This document shows positions 14,627-23,046 of a DNA stretch of 38,720 nt, in pieces. The notes under the pieces are model-generated. The model did not search any database, had not been told where the DNA came from, and was given only the letters and a program-made list of their open reading frames with translations. Source of the DNA: Planctomyces sp. SH-PL62 (GTDB lineage Bacteria > Planctomycetota > Planctomycetia > Planctomycetales > Planctomycetaceae); NCBI GenBank assembly GCA_945893045.1, contig CAMDEA010000072.1, positions 1-38,720 on the forward strand, read 5' to 3'. How positions within the stretch are numbered: position 1 is the stretch's first letter; the number at the start of each line of letters is the position of its first letter. Made by a program: the position numbers and the translations under genes.

Positions 14627-16764
14627 GTCACTGGATTTCACGGACTCAGGCCGCACAGGCTGCGGTAGTCCAATCGCCGGATCGCACGCGCAAACTCTCC
14701 ACCGACGTCTTGCACATCTTTGTCCTGACGAGCTTTGCCGTCGCGCAACCGATGTATGACCGGCTTGGCGACCGATTCGGGTTTCTGATGGATCAGAGCA
14801 TCACACAGTCGGCCCTGAGACTCCTGGTGTTTCTACTTTCGTGCGTCTTGCCAGCCGCGATTGCCTTCGTCGTTGTCGTGGCGGCGCGTGGGAAGCGACA
14901 AGTTCATGACGCGTTGCATTCGATCGTCGTCTTCGTGTGCTTGGTGTTATCCGCGCTGCCGGTCTGTTCGCGGATGATCTTTCTGCCGGGCAGCCTGATG
15001 CTCGGTGTGGCGCTCACGGCGGCCGGGTTTGGCGTTTGGTGTTACTTCCAGTTCGCGTGGGCGCGGAAGCTGGTCACTTGCTGCTCACCGGGAGTTCTTC
15101 TTTTCCCGGGCCTCTTGCTCTTCCAATTCTCGGCAGCCAGCGCAGTCACTGGAACACCAGCCAGCCGGTCGGAACGCTGGGAACCTGTCCCTGTGGTGTT
15201 GCTGGTCTTCGACGAATTGTGCGGCTCGACATTGATGACTCCCGAACGGGAACTCGATGCCGAACGGTTCCCGAATTTCGCGGCCTTGGCGCGGCAGTCC
15301 ACTTGGTTTCGCAATGCGTCCAGTGTCAGCCCGCTGACGATTCAAGCGGTGCCGGCCATTTTGTCGGGGCGGTATCCCACGGCGAGCGACTCGCCCGGGC
15401 CGGCGGATTTTCCCCACAACCTGTTCACGGTCATGACCTCAGCGGGAGGTCATGAACTCGCGGCCTTTGAGCCGGTTTCAAATCTTGGAATCTGGGGACG
15501 AACGGCGAATGAACACCGGCCATTTGGTGATTGGCAGCAGGCTCGCTTTCTGATGGAGTTCCTTTCGCGCGTCTATCTGTTTCATGTGACTCCACGCGAC
15601 TATCACGTCAATCTGCCCGCGATTCCGCGGCTCTGGTTCGGCATGCACGACACGAGCGGTGTTGACCGGACCCAGCGGCGAGGTGTCTTCGCTTATGGCT
15701 GGAATGATCAACGCGACGGCCAGTTTCAGCACTTGCTGGATTGCCTCGACGGATCGCCGCGCCCCGTCTTTTACTTTGGCCACTTTTTGTTGCCACATGT
15801 GCCTTGGTGTTACTTGCCGTCAGGCCGTTGCTATTCCCAAGACGCTCAGAATGTGGACCTCTTGTGTTTGGGATCGGACGGCGAGACTCCCATCGACGAG
15901 CTGGCGGCGACCCAAAACCAGCAGCGTTATCTGCTCCAGCTCATGTACGTCGACCACTTGATTGGCAAATTGCTGTCTCGGTTGGCCGAGACGGGAGTTC
16001 TGGATCGCTGCTTGCTGATCGTCACCGCCGATCACGGTATTTCTTTCCGTGCTCAGCAACCCCGACGCACGCTGGTGCCTGGGAATCAGGACGAGATTCT
16101 GTCGGTCCCGCTCTTCATCAAACGCCCTCATCAGACCACCGGAGAGATTAGCGATCGTGCCGTCGAATCGGTCGATATTCTGCCGACGGTCGCCGACGTG
16201 ATTGGATTGACTCTGCAAGCCCCGACCGACGGTTGGTCGGTCTTCGATCCTTCGCGACCAGCACGCACCCAATTGACGATCAGAGACAACGAGACGATCA
16301 AGCACTTCGATCCGTCCGTAATCCCAGAGTCTCCCACGCCAGCCGTTCTGCGACAGCGGTTCGGCAGCGGCTCTGATCGTGAGGCTCTGTTTCGGATCGG
16401 GCCGTATCCCGAATTGATCGGTCGCACCGTTCAAAGCTTGCCGCAAGCGCCCGGCGCGTCTGTTGAAATCAGCCTGCTCCGCTATGCGGATGAAGTCCAC
16501 GATGATCCAGGGGCAATGGTCCCGTGCTTCTTTGAGGGGCTGGTTCTTTCGCGGCGGTCCACCGACGAACCAGTCGTCTTGGCGATCGCAATCAACGGGA
16601 CGATCCGAGCCGTCACGCGGACCTATCGAACCGCAGAATTTCAAAACCGCTGGGGAGCGTTGGTGCCCGATTGGTCCCTGCACCTGGGCCGAAACGAGGT
16701 CCAGTTTTTTACGGTGGATGGTGCCGGGGGACGGCTGACGCCCTGCGTCGTCGTGAAACCCTGA
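14623..16764 (+). CDS. Membrane-anchored sulfatase/alkaline-phosphatase-fold protein
   Basis: 713 residues. About five hydrophobic helices occupy residues 28-175, followed by an extracytoplasmic domain of the sulfatase / phosphoethanolamine-transferase fold. Visible active-site candidates are D197 in LLVFDELCGS, T239 in SPLTIQAVPAILSGRYPT as nucleophile in place of the Cys/Ser of true sulfatases, H387 and H392 in HFLLPHVPW, and D470-H471 in VTADHGIS. The layout recalls lipoteichoic-acid synthase or phosphoethanolamine transferases, so a transferase or a phosphodiesterase acting on surface glycans is as likely as a sulfatase. The C-terminal 160 residues form an extra beta-rich domain. It is translationally coupled to the methyltransferase gene (ATGA). 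Confidence 0.82.
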   Translation: MSHWISRTQAAQAAVVQSPDRTRKLSTDVLHIFVLTSFAVAQPMYDRLGDRFGFLMDQSITQSALRLLVFLLSCVLPAAIAFVVVVAARGKRQVHDALHSIVVFVCLVLSALPVCSRMIFLPGSLMLGVALTAAGFGVWCYFQFAWARKLVTCCSPGVLLFPGLLLFQFSAASAVTGTPASRSERWEPVPVVLLVFDELCGSTLMTPERELDAERFPNFAALARQSTWFRNASSVSPLTIQAVPAILSGRYPTASDSPGPADFPHNLFTVMTSAGGHELAAFEPVSNLGIWGRTANEHRPFGDWQQARFLMEFLSRVYLFHVTPRDYHVNLPAIPRLWFGMHDTSGVDRTQRRGVFAYGWNDQRDGQFQHLLDCLDGSPRPVFYFGHFLLPHVPWCYLPSGRCYSQDAQNVDLLCLGSDGETPIDELAATQNQQRYLLQLMYVDHLIGKLLSRLAETGVLDRCLLIVTADHGISFRAQQPRRTLVPGNQDEILSVPLFIKRPHQTTGEISDRAVESVDILPTVADVIGLTLQAPTDGWSVFDPSRPARTQLTIRDNETIKHFDPSVIPESPTPAVLRQRFGSGSDREALFRIGPYPELIGRTVQSLPQAPGASVEISLLRYADEVHDDPGAMVPCFFEGLVLSRRSTDEPVVLAIAINGTIRAVTRTYRTAEFQNRWGALVPDWSLHLGRNEVQFFTVDGAGGRLTPCVVVKP

Positions 16765-16909
16765 ACGGACACGGGTATCGTCCGAAGAGTCGAATTCTTT
16801 GCCAGGAAGTTGCGAAAGCTCGATACCCCTGCGACGGACTTGGGTTTCTGTTCGTGACTGATCTCGAATGGCAAGCTTGGGGTCGGGTGCAATCACAATG
16901 GAGATTTTC

Positions 16910-19288
16910 ATGCGGTGGCGAAACTGGCTGTGTCTGGGAATCTGTTGCCTGGGTGTTTGCTGTCTGCTGTTGGCCGCGAGCGTGTTGGCTCAGGGCTTTC
17001 GAGGCCCTGGGCCGGGTGGTCCGCGCGGTCCCGGATTTGGCGGGCCGGGTGGCGGAGATCCGCTGGGTTCGGTCGCGCTGATCGGAATCCCGGAGGTGCA
17101 GCAAGAACTCAAACTCTCCGACGAGCAAAAGCCCAAGATCGCAGACGTCATCAGCAAGATGCAGGAGCAATCTCGCGCGGCGTTTGAAAGCTTCAATCCT
17201 CAAGAGGTCTTCGCCCTCGAAGAGAAAGAACGCGAGCAGCGGTTTGCGAAAATGCGCACGCAAATGGAAGAGATCACCAAGCAAACCGAGGAGCGGCTCG
17301 GCAAAGTTTTAGATAAGCGGCAAGCCGGACGCTTTGCCGAACTGCAATTGCAGCGCGGCGGTATTGGTTCGCTGTTGCGTGACGAGGTCGGCAAGCAACT
17401 CAAACTGAGCGACGAGCAACGGGACAAGTTGCGCGATCTGATCGGACGGAATCCGCCGTTCTTCGTGCCGGCCGACCAACGCAAGCAGGCCGAGGCCGAT
17501 GCGGTCGCGGTACTCAGCGCGAAGCAGCAGGAGCAATGGACCAAGCTGAAGGGAGCGGACTTCAAGTTTCCCGAACAAGGCTTCGGATTTGGACCAAGTG
17601 GCCCCGGCGGCTTCGGTCCTCCCGGCGGAGGCCCCGGCGGGCCGGGTGGTCCGATGCAGCGCGAACGACAACTCGTCAAGCAGTTCGACAAAGACAATGA
17701 CGGCCGCTTGAACCAAGACGAACGCCAGGCCGCTCGCGATTCGATGAAGAGTGAAGGCGGCCGGCGCGGCGGCTTCGGCCCACCGGGTGGCGGCTTCGGC
17801 CCACCGGGTGGCGGCGGTGGTCCGGGCGGACGCGGTCCGCAATCCGAGCCAGGTAAGCCCGGCCCGCGCGTCTCGCCCAAAGACGTCACTCCCAGCGATG
17901 CGCCGCTGTATGACCCGCAAGTCTTGCGCACGATCTTCATCGACTTCGACAACAAAGACTGGGAGGCGGAACTCGCTGACTTCAACAACACAGACGTCGA
18001 AGTGCCGGCGACTCTGACCGTGGATGGCAAGACCTATCCGGAGGTCGGAGTTCACTTCCGAGGCATGTCGTCATTCATGATGGTTCCCACGGGCTCGAAG
18101 CGGTCGCTCAATCTTTCGCTCGACTTCGTGAACGACAAACAACGGCTGTACGGCTTCAAGACACTGAACCTGCTCAACGCTCACGAAGACCATTCCTTCC
18201 TCAGCAGCGTGCTGTATTCGCACATCGCGCGACCGCATTTGGCCGCTCCGAAAGCGAACGTCGTGAAGGTCGTCATCAACGGCGAGAGCTGGGGCGTGTA
18301 TGCCAACGTGCAGCAGTTCAACAAAGATTTCCTGGCCGAGAACTTTCCCTCGACGAAGGGAACACGCTGGAAAGTCACCGGCTCACCGGGAGGCGGCGGC
18401 GGTTTGGAATACATCGGCGACAACATCGAGGACTACCAGCGCCGCTACGACATGAAGACCGGCAACGACAACAAGGCGTGGAAGAAACTGATCAAGCTCT
18501 GCCAGACGCTCAATGAAACGCCAACCGACCAACTGGAAGCCGCGCTGGAACCGATGCTCGACATCGACGGATTGCTGTGGTTTCTGGCGATCGACAATGC
18601 GCTCATCAACTGCGACGGCTATTGGATTCGAGCCAGCGACTACAGCCTCTTCCTGGATGCGAAAGGGAAATTTCACATTCTGCCGCACGATATGAACGAA
18701 GCATTTCGCGCCCCGATTGGACCGGGCTTTGGATTCGGACCTGGCGGACCAGGCGGTGGTCCTCCAGGTCGCGGCGGATTCGGCGGTGGCCCAGGTGGTG
18801 GTCGTCCGGGCGAACCACGTCCCGATGGTCCGCGTGGCGAACAACGTCGGCCGGAGGATCGTGGCCCGAATGGACCACGTCCCGGTGACAACGCTCGGCC
18901 GAGTGGTCCTGGTTTTGATCTCGATCCGCTGATCGGACTCGATGATGCTCGCAAGCCGCTCCGCAGCAAAGTGCTCGCCGAGCCGAGCCTGCGGACTCGC
19001 TATCTGCAACACGTTCACACGATCGCCGACAAGTCGCTCGATTGGAAAACGCTCGGCCCGGTCGTCGCGCAGTATCGGTCGCTGATTGGGAAAGAAATCG
19101 AAGCGGACACACGCAAGCTCAGTTCGTTTGCTGAATTCCAAAAGGCGACAGCCGATGTTATCGCGAAAGACGCAACCGACGAACCGCGCCGCTTCGGTCC
19201 GCAGCACTCGCCGCTGCGAACGTTTGCTGATCAGCGCCGTCAGTTCTTACTCAATCACGAAGCGGTCAAGGCGGCAATGAAGGAATAA
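16910..19288 (+). CDS. Exported CotH kinase-family protein with EF-hand loop and LTxxQ-type helices
   Basis: 792 residues from the ATG at 16910, which has GGAG upstream; an earlier in-frame ATG at 16898 is less likely. MRWRNWLCLGICCLGVCCLL and following residues form a Sec signal. Residues 30-220 are helical with LKLSDEQ-type units. A complete EF-hand loop D260-E271 (DKDNDGRLNQDE) follows a Gly/Pro-rich linker. The CotH domain starts near 331 (PLYDPQVLRTIFIDFDNKDW, VGVHFRGMSSFMMVPTGSKR, LPHDMNEAF). A second Gly/Pro-rich insert (about 604-665) interrupts the domain after the MNEAF motif. CotH of Bacillus is a spore coat kinase; whether this member phosphorylates anything outside the cell is unknown. 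The VTC and DUF4956 genes follow on the same strand. Confidence 0.85.
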   Translation: MRWRNWLCLGICCLGVCCLLLAASVLAQGFRGPGPGGPRGPGFGGPGGGDPLGSVALIGIPEVQQELKLSDEQKPKIADVISKMQEQSRAAFESFNPQEVFALEEKEREQRFAKMRTQMEEITKQTEERLGKVLDKRQAGRFAELQLQRGGIGSLLRDEVGKQLKLSDEQRDKLRDLIGRNPPFFVPADQRKQAEADAVAVLSAKQQEQWTKLKGADFKFPEQGFGFGPSGPGGFGPPGGGPGGPGGPMQRERQLVKQFDKDNDGRLNQDERQAARDSMKSEGGRRGGFGPPGGGFGPPGGGGGPGGRGPQSEPGKPGPRVSPKDVTPSDAPLYDPQVLRTIFIDFDNKDWEAELADFNNTDVEVPATLTVDGKTYPEVGVHFRGMSSFMMVPTGSKRSLNLSLDFVNDKQRLYGFKTLNLLNAHEDHSFLSSVLYSHIARPHLAAPKANVVKVVINGESWGVYANVQQFNKDFLAENFPSTKGTRWKVTGSPGGGGGLEYIGDNIEDYQRRYDMKTGNDNKAWKKLIKLCQTLNETPTDQLEAALEPMLDIDGLLWFLAIDNALINCDGYWIRASDYSLFLDAKGKFHILPHDMNEAFRAPIGPGFGFGPGGPGGGPPGRGGFGGGPGGGRPGEPRPDGPRGEQRRPEDRGPNGPRPGDNARPSGPGFDLDPLIGLDDARKPLRSKVLAEPSLRTRYLQHVHTIADKSLDWKTLGPVVAQYRSLIGKEIEADTRKLSSFAEFQKATADVIAKDATDEPRRFGPQHSPLRTFADQRRQFLLNHEAVKAAMKE

Positions 19289-19296
19289 AGGACAAC

Positions 19297-19385
19297 CAGG
19301 CGAGCGGGGCGGCGTCAGTCCCCCGGTGAATTCGCCGTGTGGATTCGCTTCGGAACAGGGGGGCTGACGCCGCCCCGCTCGCCTG
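19297..19385. repeat. Second copy of the caggcgagcggggcggcgtc palindrome
   Basis: The arms match those at 7049-7124 (one difference, cagtccccc for cagcccccc). The centre differs and is longer, with a run gtgtggattcgcttcggaac. It lies 8 bp past the CotH stop and 55 bp before the VTC start, so it separates two genes that otherwise look like an operon. Confidence 0.75.
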
Positions 19386-19440
19386 TCTCAATCGAAGAGG
19401 GTTTGGTCTCGTGTTGCCGTTTGAGTATTGTGCCGACGCC

Positions 19441-20205
19441 ATGAAGATCGTTGACGACCATCCCGATCCACTTGCCGCCACGGTTTCGCCCTCGCTCGGT
19501 TCGCCGCAGGGTGCGTTCGAGACGAAGTTCGTGGTCGAGCACTCCGTCGCGGTCGCGATTCAGGATTGGGCGCGGCAGCATCTCGACGCGGACCCGCACG
19601 CCAGCGGAGATGACCACGACGGCTATCACGTCAACAGCGTGTATCTCGACACGCCGAACTTCGACACGTTTCGCCGCAATCCCTTCTATCGGCGACGCAA
19701 ATTTCGACTGCGACGTTACGGAGACGAGGCCACCATCTGGCTGGAACTCAAACGGAAACGCAAAGGCCAGGTGCGCAAACGCCGTGTCTCGGTGACAGAG
19801 GCCGATCTCTCACAGCGGCTCGCGCAGCCGCACGATCCGGAATGGGATGGAGCATGGTTTCATCGCCGCTTGGAAAAACGCCAACTACGCCCCGTCTGCC
19901 AGGTGACGTATCGCCGCTTCGCACGCATCGGCACATCGGCGACGGGGCCGATCCGGCTGACCATCGACGGCGATTTGTTCGCGAACGGCGCTGCCGATTG
20001 GCAAGTCCCCTCAACACCACTCAGCGGCGAATCGTTGTTGAGCGGCCGGCGAATCGTGGAATTCAAATATCGTGAGGCGATGCCGGCGTCGTTTCGGGGA
20101 TTGATTCAGGATCTGCGATTGGTGCCGACCTCCTTCTCGAAGTATCGTGAGAGCGTGGCGGCGTGCGTCCCGCTCGCTCAATTGGTGGGCGAGCCGTCGT
20201 CGTAG
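19441..20205 (+). CDS. VTC-domain (polyphosphate polymerase-like) protein
   Basis: 254 residues. Strands with alternating charged residues mark the triphosphate tunnel fold of the VTC family: FETKFVV (E27, K29), VNSVYLDTPNFDTF, RRRKFRLRRYGDE, IWLELKRKRKG (E102, K104), then IVEFKYREAMP near the end. Yeast Vtc4 builds polyphosphate from ATP with such a tunnel. No membrane segment is seen, so the enzyme would act in the cytoplasm or at the membrane through the DUF4956 protein. The ATG at 19441 has a weak ribosome site; GTG at 19411 with GAGGG upstream is a good alternative and would add 10 residues. The DUF4956 gene follows after 34 bp. Confidence 0.85.
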   Translation: MKIVDDHPDPLAATVSPSLGSPQGAFETKFVVEHSVAVAIQDWARQHLDADPHASGDDHDGYHVNSVYLDTPNFDTFRRNPFYRRRKFRLRRYGDEATIWLELKRKRKGQVRKRRVSVTEADLSQRLAQPHDPEWDGAWFHRRLEKRQLRPVCQVTYRRFARIGTSATGPIRLTIDGDLFANGAADWQVPSTPLSGESLLSGRRIVEFKYREAMPASFRGLIQDLRLVPTSFSKYRESVAACVPLAQLVGEPSS

Positions 20206-20239
20206 ATGCGAGCCAAAATCCCTTCGCTAGGAACGACCG

Positions 20240-20926
20240 ATGCCCGACTGGCTGCGACAGACTTTTGGTAATGGCGGCCAGGAATCTTGGGAAACCTTGA
20301 CCATTCGGCTGGTGACGGCGCTGATCCTGGGAAGCGTGGTAACCGGCATTCATCGAGCCACTCGCGGCCGATCCACCGGTCCCTCATCGACGTTTCCCGC
20401 GACGCTGGTGCTGTTGTGCGTGCTGATCGCGATGGTGACGCAGGTGATTGGCGATAACGTGGCGCGTGCCTTCAGTCTGGTCGGCGCGTTGTCGATCGTC
20501 CGCTTTCGCACCGTGTTGCGCGACACGAAGGACACCGCGTTCGTGATCTTCGCGGTCGTCGTCGGGATGGCTGTCGGAGCGGGTCAACCGTTGGTCGCAG
20601 TCCTCGGCATGGTGGCGTTCACAATTGCCGCCGCGATCTATCACGATCGCCCCCACGACGACTTAGCCGCGCCGCTGCTGAATCTGCTCGCCGTAAAACT
20701 GGTGTGGACTCCGGAACTGGAGACCCAACTGCGCCGCGCGATGTCCAAGCACACGTCCGACTTGCAATCGCTCACGGCCGGCACCATTCGGCAAGGCTCG
20801 GCGATGGAGTTGACGTACCGCATCGCCTTGCTGCCGACTGCTTCGTTACCGCAACTCGTGTCGGACCTGAACCGCATCGAGGGGGTACTCGCCGCCGAGG
20901 TGCGACCGGAGAATCGCGACGGCTGA
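20240..20926 (+). CDS. DUF4956 membrane protein
   Basis: 228 residues with AGGA upstream of the ATG. Four hydrophobic helices lie within about residues 20-140 (including TLVLLCVLIAMVTQVI and AFVIFAVVVGMAVGAG). Between helices is NVARAFSLVGALSIVRFRTV followed by LRDTKDTAFVI, the signature of DUF4956 and distantly like MgtC/SapB. The C-terminal 85 residues are soluble. In other bacteria this family is found with VTC and CotH genes, as here. A transport or channel role for the polymer or its precursors is a guess; no transport motif is visible. Confidence 0.87.
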   Translation: MPDWLRQTFGNGGQESWETLTIRLVTALILGSVVTGIHRATRGRSTGPSSTFPATLVLLCVLIAMVTQVIGDNVARAFSLVGALSIVRFRTVLRDTKDTAFVIFAVVVGMAVGAGQPLVAVLGMVAFTIAAAIYHDRPHDDLAAPLLNLLAVKLVWTPELETQLRRAMSKHTSDLQSLTAGTIRQGSAMELTYRIALLPTASLPQLVSDLNRIEGVLAAEVRPENRDG

Positions 20927-20996
20927 GGCTGCATCGCACGAGTGCCACACCTCGGAATTGAGAGATCACCGGGGGATCCAATCTTCAGATGGATTG

Positions 20997-21084
20997 ATCC
21001 GTGTGCGAGTTCCGATCCGTGTGCGAAGAGCGTTCGTCGGGTTTCAAACACGCTTCGCACACGGATCGGAACTCGAACACGGAT
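20997..21084. repeat. Palindrome of atccgtgtgcgagttccgat type between convergent genes
   Basis: Arms of 32 bp (atccgtgtgcgagttccgat...) match their complement with one mismatch, around a 24-base centre. It lies between the convergent DUF4956 and DUF1501 genes and could terminate both. The motif cacacggat is shared with 24639-24730. Confidence 0.75.
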
Positions 21085-21149
21085 GAAGACAGGGGGAATC
21101 GACCGCTGATCACGCACGGTCATTGAATGTGACGCAGGTCATCACGGAA

Positions 21150-22547
21150 TCAGCCATAGAGTGCCGCGATCGGCTGGCCCGCGCTGATGGGATAGGGGCG
21201 GTTCAAGCTATCGTAAAAGTGGCCGGCAGGGTCGATGCCCAGCGCGTGGAAGATCGTTGCGGTCACATCCCACGGAGCGTACTTCGTGCTGATCGGATAC
21301 GCGGCCTGCCGATCGGTGGCACCGATGGTGGCTCCACCGCGGACGCCGGCTCCGGCCATCACGATCGAGTACGCAGCCGCCCAGTGCTTGCGGCCGGGTG
21401 ACGCGCCTTTGAACTTCGATTCCAGCGCGACCAGCGGCGCGCGGCCGAACTCGCCCATGCAGACGACGAGCGTTGTTTCCAACAGTCCGCGCTGATCCAA
21501 GTCTTCGAGCAACGCCGAAAAGCTCTGATCAAAGCGTGGCAGCAGCGAACCGCCGAGCACATCGAAGATGTCGTTGTGCGTGTCCCAACCGAATTGCTCA
21601 ACTTCATCGGGATAGCGGTCCTGGCCGCGATTCGAGTGATTCCACATGACCGTGACCAGCGGCACTTCCGCTTCAATCAACCGTCTCGCCAGCAAACAGG
21701 CTTGGCCCGGTCGATGCCGGCCATAGCGATCGCGCAGCGACGCCGGTTCGGATTCCAAGTCCAACGCCTGCCGCGCGGCGGGCCGGTCGAGCATTTCGTA
21801 GGCTTGTTGATAGAGCGTCTGCATGTCGATCGTCGGTTGCGCAGCTTGTGGCTTGAACGGCTCCAATTGGTTGAGCAGTTGCCGGCGGATCTCCTGTCGC
21901 CGCGAATCCATTTCTTCCAGGCGTTCCAAACCAGGTACCGCCGGCTGCCCGGTCGTCATGTCGCCAATGATGAGTGAATCAAATCGCCGGCCGAGCAGTC
22001 CGGCGAATTGGCCAGGACCAGGCTCGAACGGCACCAAGGCGGGACCATTCACGAGCACCGATGTGCGCAAGAACTTCGATCTAGGCCGGACTTGTTCGAG
22101 CACTGAGCCAAAGAAGGGATGATCGGTTTCGCGCGGCGGCGGGTTCGACGACAGCCGCTGGTGATACTGCCCCGTGAGCATCAGATAGAGCGCCGATCCA
22201 TGATCGAGGTCGTCGTGCGACATTGACCGCACGATGGCATACCGATTGGCCAGCTTCGCCAGCCGAGGCAGATGCTCGCACACGAACGTGCCGGGGACTG
22301 ATGTTTCGATCGCGCCAAATTGGCCGCGAACTTCCAGCGGCGCATCGGGACGCGGATCGAACGTCTCAAGCTGACTCTGGCCTCCGCTGGCAATGACCAC
22401 CAGGATGGACTTCGCTCGACCAAATCCCGCGTCGTGGCTCTCGGAACCGCGAGCTTCGCGCGCTAAAGCAGGCCGCTGCCGCAAGACCTCGCCCCAATAG
22501 GCGAGGCCAGCACCACTCGTCAGACTCAGCCAGTCGCGGCGACGCAT
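21150..22547 (-). CDS. DUF1501 family Tat-exported protein
   Basis: 465 residues, complete. MRRRDWLSLTSGAGLAYWGE is a twin-arginine signal. Then come ILVVIASGGQSQLETFDPRP, AIVRSMSHDDLDHGSALYLM, VPLVTVMWNHSNRGQDRYP, WDTHNDIFDVLGGSLLPRFD and VVCMGEFGRAPLV, all characteristic of DUF1501 with its alkaline-phosphatase-like metal-site residues. The family member at 1-533 is a distinct paralogue. AGAGG sits 7 nt before the ATG. It diverges from dnaA with a 499-bp gap between them. No DUF1549/DUF1553 partner is next to it. The reaction is unknown. Confidence 0.9.
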   Translation of the reverse strand: MRRRDWLSLTSGAGLAYWGEVLRQRPALAREARGSESHDAGFGRAKSILVVIASGGQSQLETFDPRPDAPLEVRGQFGAIETSVPGTFVCEHLPRLAKLANRYAIVRSMSHDDLDHGSALYLMLTGQYHQRLSSNPPPRETDHPFFGSVLEQVRPRSKFLRTSVLVNGPALVPFEPGPGQFAGLLGRRFDSLIIGDMTTGQPAVPGLERLEEMDSRRQEIRRQLLNQLEPFKPQAAQPTIDMQTLYQQAYEMLDRPAARQALDLESEPASLRDRYGRHRPGQACLLARRLIEAEVPLVTVMWNHSNRGQDRYPDEVEQFGWDTHNDIFDVLGGSLLPRFDQSFSALLEDLDQRGLLETTLVVCMGEFGRAPLVALESKFKGASPGRKHWAAAYSIVMAGAGVRGGATIGATDRQAAYPISTKYAPWDVTATIFHALGIDPAGHFYDSLNRPYPISAGQPIAALYG

Positions 22548-22615
22548 CGGATTTCCTCTTCGCGATTACCATAGCCGCGAGCGTGTCTGCCGCAAGTGCT
22601 TCGCTGGAATGCGAC

Positions 22616-22674
22616 CAAAGTAGACGAGTCACTCCGTGACTCGATTCGAGTCACGGAGTGACTCGTCTACTTTG
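22616..22674. repeat. 59-bp near-perfect palindrome in the dnaA upstream gap
   Basis: Perfect 29-bp arms around a single central T: caaagtagacgagtcactcc... and its exact complement. It is the cleanest member of the family also seen at 8573-8626 and as a half unit at 3473-3497. As RNA it would form a very stable hairpin; as DNA it could extrude a cruciform. Confidence 0.85.
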
Positions 22675-22686
22675 CCGCTTGGAGAG

Positions 22687-22781
22687 CTTTCCACACGTTT
22701 TGCACAGCGGCCATCGCCCTTGAAAAAAAAACAAAATTTTGGACCGGCGAAACCCGCGAGGAATTCGCCAAGTTATCCCCT
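22687..22781. other. Candidate replication origin segment upstream of dnaA
   Basis: Within the 499-bp gap before dnaA are TTTTGCACA (22698-22706), which fits the relaxed DnaA-box consensus TTWTNCACA exactly, CTTTCCACA (22687-22695), one base from TTTTCCACA, and TTATCCCCT (22773-22781), two bases from TTATCCACA. Between them is a strongly AT-rich run (22721-22740, gaaaaaaaaacaaaatttt) in otherwise GC-rich DNA, suited to unwinding. The rest of the gap holds the 59-bp palindrome and no gene. Only three sites are seen and two are imperfect, so this is tentative. Confidence 0.4.
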
Positions 22782-23046
22782 GTCAGAACGGTGTTGGTGA
22801 TGTGTCGAGGAGATTTTGATTTGACTCTCGACTTCGCGAAGATAGCATCCGCCCCCTCTGAGTGAGTGACGGCCGAAACGTCGTGGTGCCAACAGCGAAC
22901 GCCGGCCAATTCTAACTGTCTCCCAACAGACTGCGCGATAACCGCCCGCCCATCCCTCACCACGGCAACGGAGTGCCTGTCCGCTTTGCTTGGGGGAGTG
23001 CTGATGGATCACATTGCGGACCCGGTGCGCGCAGAGGGGTTGCAAG

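Noticed and set aside
15820..16911. 363-codon minus-strand frame opposite the sulfatase-fold gene
   Set aside because: Shadow of GC-rich codons; the opposite strand is clearly coding.
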